DNA from: an uncultured Flavonifractor sp.
GTDB lineage: Bacteria; Bacillota; Clostridia; Oscillospirales; Oscillospiraceae
Direction of reading: 5' to 3'
Length of the DNA: 51,803 bases
NCBI GenBank assembly: GCA_910585415.1
Contig: CAJUDT010000008.1
Span: 1-51,803 of the forward strand
Positions 50,803-51,803 of the stretch are shown piece after piece. The notes below the pieces were generated by a model. It was not told the origin of the DNA and ran no database searches. It saw nothing but the letters and a program-made list of their open reading frames with translations. The first letter of the stretch is position 1. Each line of letters begins with the position of its first letter. A program made the translations under genes and the position numbers.

Positions 50803-51433
50803 CTTCTTCTCCTCCTTTGATTTCTCTGATTCTCTGCCGCAGGGCGGCGAGTGCGCCCAAAATGACTCCGCCGGGGAAAAGGGCAAAAATGGCGATCAAG
50901 GGCAGAGGGGGCGACTCCTGGGGATGGGCGAGCACCGCCCACAGCATCAGGGCGATAAGCCCGGCCATGAGGGCCACAATAAGTGCGCAGACCATAACGG
51001 GCCCCACGTAGCGCTGAATGGTGTCTTTTTTCTTAATGTTCACAAATCGCACTCCCTCCTGTTCCATGTGCTCCATCCGCTCCAGGTAATGTCCGGCGTC
51101 CAGGCCGGGCAGGTGCTCTCCGGCTTCCACCAGCTCCTGACACAGGGCGTGGGTGGTGGCCAGGTTCTGCTGCTGGCGCTCCAGGTGAATCAGGTGGCGC
51201 CGCAGGCCGTCGGTCAAGGTGAGGGCGCCCTGCTGCATTCTTCGGATTTCCTCCATTGGGACGTCCAGCTTGCGCAGGAGCTTGATTTGTTTTAAGGTCT
51301 CCACCTCGGCCTCCCCATATTCGCGGTAGCCGTTGTCCGAATTTCGGCTGGGGGAGAGAAGGCCCTCTTTTTCGTAAAAGCGGATGTTGCGTTTCGTGAT
51401 GCCTACAAGCTGCTCGACTTCGTTGATTTTCAT
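50783..51433 (-). CDS. MerR family regulator with two C-terminal membrane segments
   Basis: This 216-residue protein has the MerR HTH at 1-70 (VEQLVGITKRNIRFYEKEGLL), a coiled coil at ~85-120, and then two hydrophobic segments in the C-terminal ~70 residues (VMVCALIVALMAGLIALMLWAV, IAIFALFPGGVILGALAAL). No metal-binding Cys cluster is visible. Membrane attachment of a MerR regulator suggests that it senses an envelope or lipid-soluble signal. It controls its own operon with YbjQ through a 19-bp-spacer promoter. Confidence 0.85.
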   Translation of the reverse strand: MKINEVEQLVGITKRNIRFYEKEGLLSPSRNSDNGYREYGEAEVETLKQIKLLRKLDVPMEEIRRMQQGALTLTDGLRRHLIHLERQQQNLATTHALCQELVEAGEHLPGLDAGHYLERMEHMEQEGVRFVNIKKKDTIQRYVGPVMVCALIVALMAGLIALMLWAVLAHPQESPPLPLIAIFALFPGGVILGALAALRQRIREIKGGEEDAASQY

Positions 51434-51456
51434 TGCGTCTCACCTCTGACAAGGGT

Positions 51457-51487
51457 AGCATACACCTTCTACTTGGTGGAATGTCAA
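51457..51487 (-). promoter_or_regulatory. MerR-type promoter with 19-bp spacer and operator dyad
   Basis: On the minus strand a perfect -35 TTGACA (51482-51487) and TATGCT (51457-51462) are separated by exactly 19 bases, the hallmark of MerR-activated promoters. Within the spacer lies a CACC-N8-GGTG dyad (51463-51478), a likely MerR operator. Confidence 0.75.
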
Positions 51488-51510
51488 GGGGGGGTGTGTT
51501 TTCTTTGGGT

Positions 51511-51619
51511 TTTTGCCTCTTTTTCGTTACTCTGGTGGGGGTCGTTGGCTGGGCCTGCCTTTGTTGGGGGCTTTTGCCTCTTCCTCGGTTCTCCCTGCGT
51601 TTCGTTTGCTGGTCCCGCC
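51511..51619. repeat. Degenerate tandem repeat, about 61-bp period
   Basis: Two units (51511-51559 and 51572-51619) begin with TTTTGCCTCTT and end with a GGCTGG/TGCTGG ... CCGCC or CTGCC block. They lie upstream of the MerR promoter in a gene-free stretch (51490-51803). Confidence 0.45.
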
Positions 51620-51626
51620 TCCGGCG

Positions 51627-51654
51627 GCCTACTTTCCAGCGATGGAAAGTAGGC
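51627..51654. repeat. 12-bp perfect palindrome in the gene-free right end
   Basis: GCCTACTTTCCA and TGGAAAGTAGGC form a 12-bp stem with loop GCGA. Beyond it, to the window end, no gene can be supported. It looks like a dispersed palindromic element. Confidence 0.55.
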
Positions 51655-51803
51655 AAAGATCGCCGGGCCTGCGGGCCCGGACCCGGGGTCGGGGGGCGGC
51701 GGTGGAGATACGGAGCCTGCAAATCCTTTGGTTGCTACCCGCCGTTTCAGCCTCCGCCCTCAACACTTCGGCCATTGGCCCCTCGGGCGGATATCCCCCT
51801 TGC

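Overview
This window is a GC-rich chromosomal segment (above 60% G+C over most of its length) of an anaerobic Clostridia-type Firmicute. The best guess is an Oscillospiraceae gut bacterium of the Flavonifractor/Lawsonibacter type. The guess rests on gene content: DnaD/DnaI-type replication loaders, GatCAB, a short eukaryote/archaea-type ProS, DUF1836, YitT, DegV, DacF-type carboxypeptidases, an ECF sigma with a DUF4179-like partner, strong SD sequences and sigma-A-type promoters. No species can be assigned from sequence alone.

Layout. 1-2150: a DnaD-like and a DnaI/DnaC-like helicase loading pair. 2156-10534: a minus-strand operon ssnA-ygfK-xdh (amidohydrolase, large flavo/Fe-S oxidoreductase, fused Fe-S/molybdenum hydroxylase) with a long leader carrying an intrinsic terminator, and a divergent YheO/DauR-type PAS regulator. 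10588-19490: housekeeping genes (CmpB-type membrane protein, gatCAB, UDG, PTS EIIC-like permease, two tiny XRE regulators, prmA, degV, DUF1836). 19680-24804: tRNA-Gly, a lipoprotein, a LUD protein, YitT and a type IIA topoisomerase A subunit. 24965-27618: an AT-rich island with a complete DpnII-type GATC restriction-modification system next to a stunted secreted-protein gene. 27819-34731: Uma2, proS, two small hairpin-bounded cassettes around a sigma/anti-sigma pair, and asnA. 34801-42837: a second molybdenum-hydroxylase locus, with mocA, a hydantoinase and two membrane proteins on the minus strand, divergent from a three-subunit xanthine-dehydrogenase operon that contains two paralogous mini membrane proteins. 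42943-51803: an MntP/YtaF-like protein, two tandem D,D-carboxypeptidases, an exported amidohydrolase, an NSS transporter, and a MerR-YbjQ operon.

How it fits together. The two molybdenum loci (2.2-10.5 kb and 34.8-42.8 kb) together hold SsnA, YgfK, a fused hydroxylase, MocA, a hydantoinase/dihydropyrimidinase and XDH Mo/FAD/Fe-S subunits. This is the gene set known from the selenium-dependent molybdenum hydroxylase / anaerobic purine (urate, xanthine) catabolic clusters. The cell probably oxidises or reduces purines and opens the ring hydrolytically. Other usual members (selD, yqeB, ygeW/X/Y) are not in this window.

The least conventional features are: the attenuated leader before ssnA; the duplicated mini membrane protein plus translation-start region inside the XDH operon; two non-homologous small genes packaged in near-identical shells (hairpin, about 95 bp, related promoter, gene, hairpin); a perfect 17-bp inverted repeat before a pair of mini-XRE regulators; and a MerR-type promoter with an exact 19-bp spacer. 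All coordinates and motifs were read by eye, with no database search.
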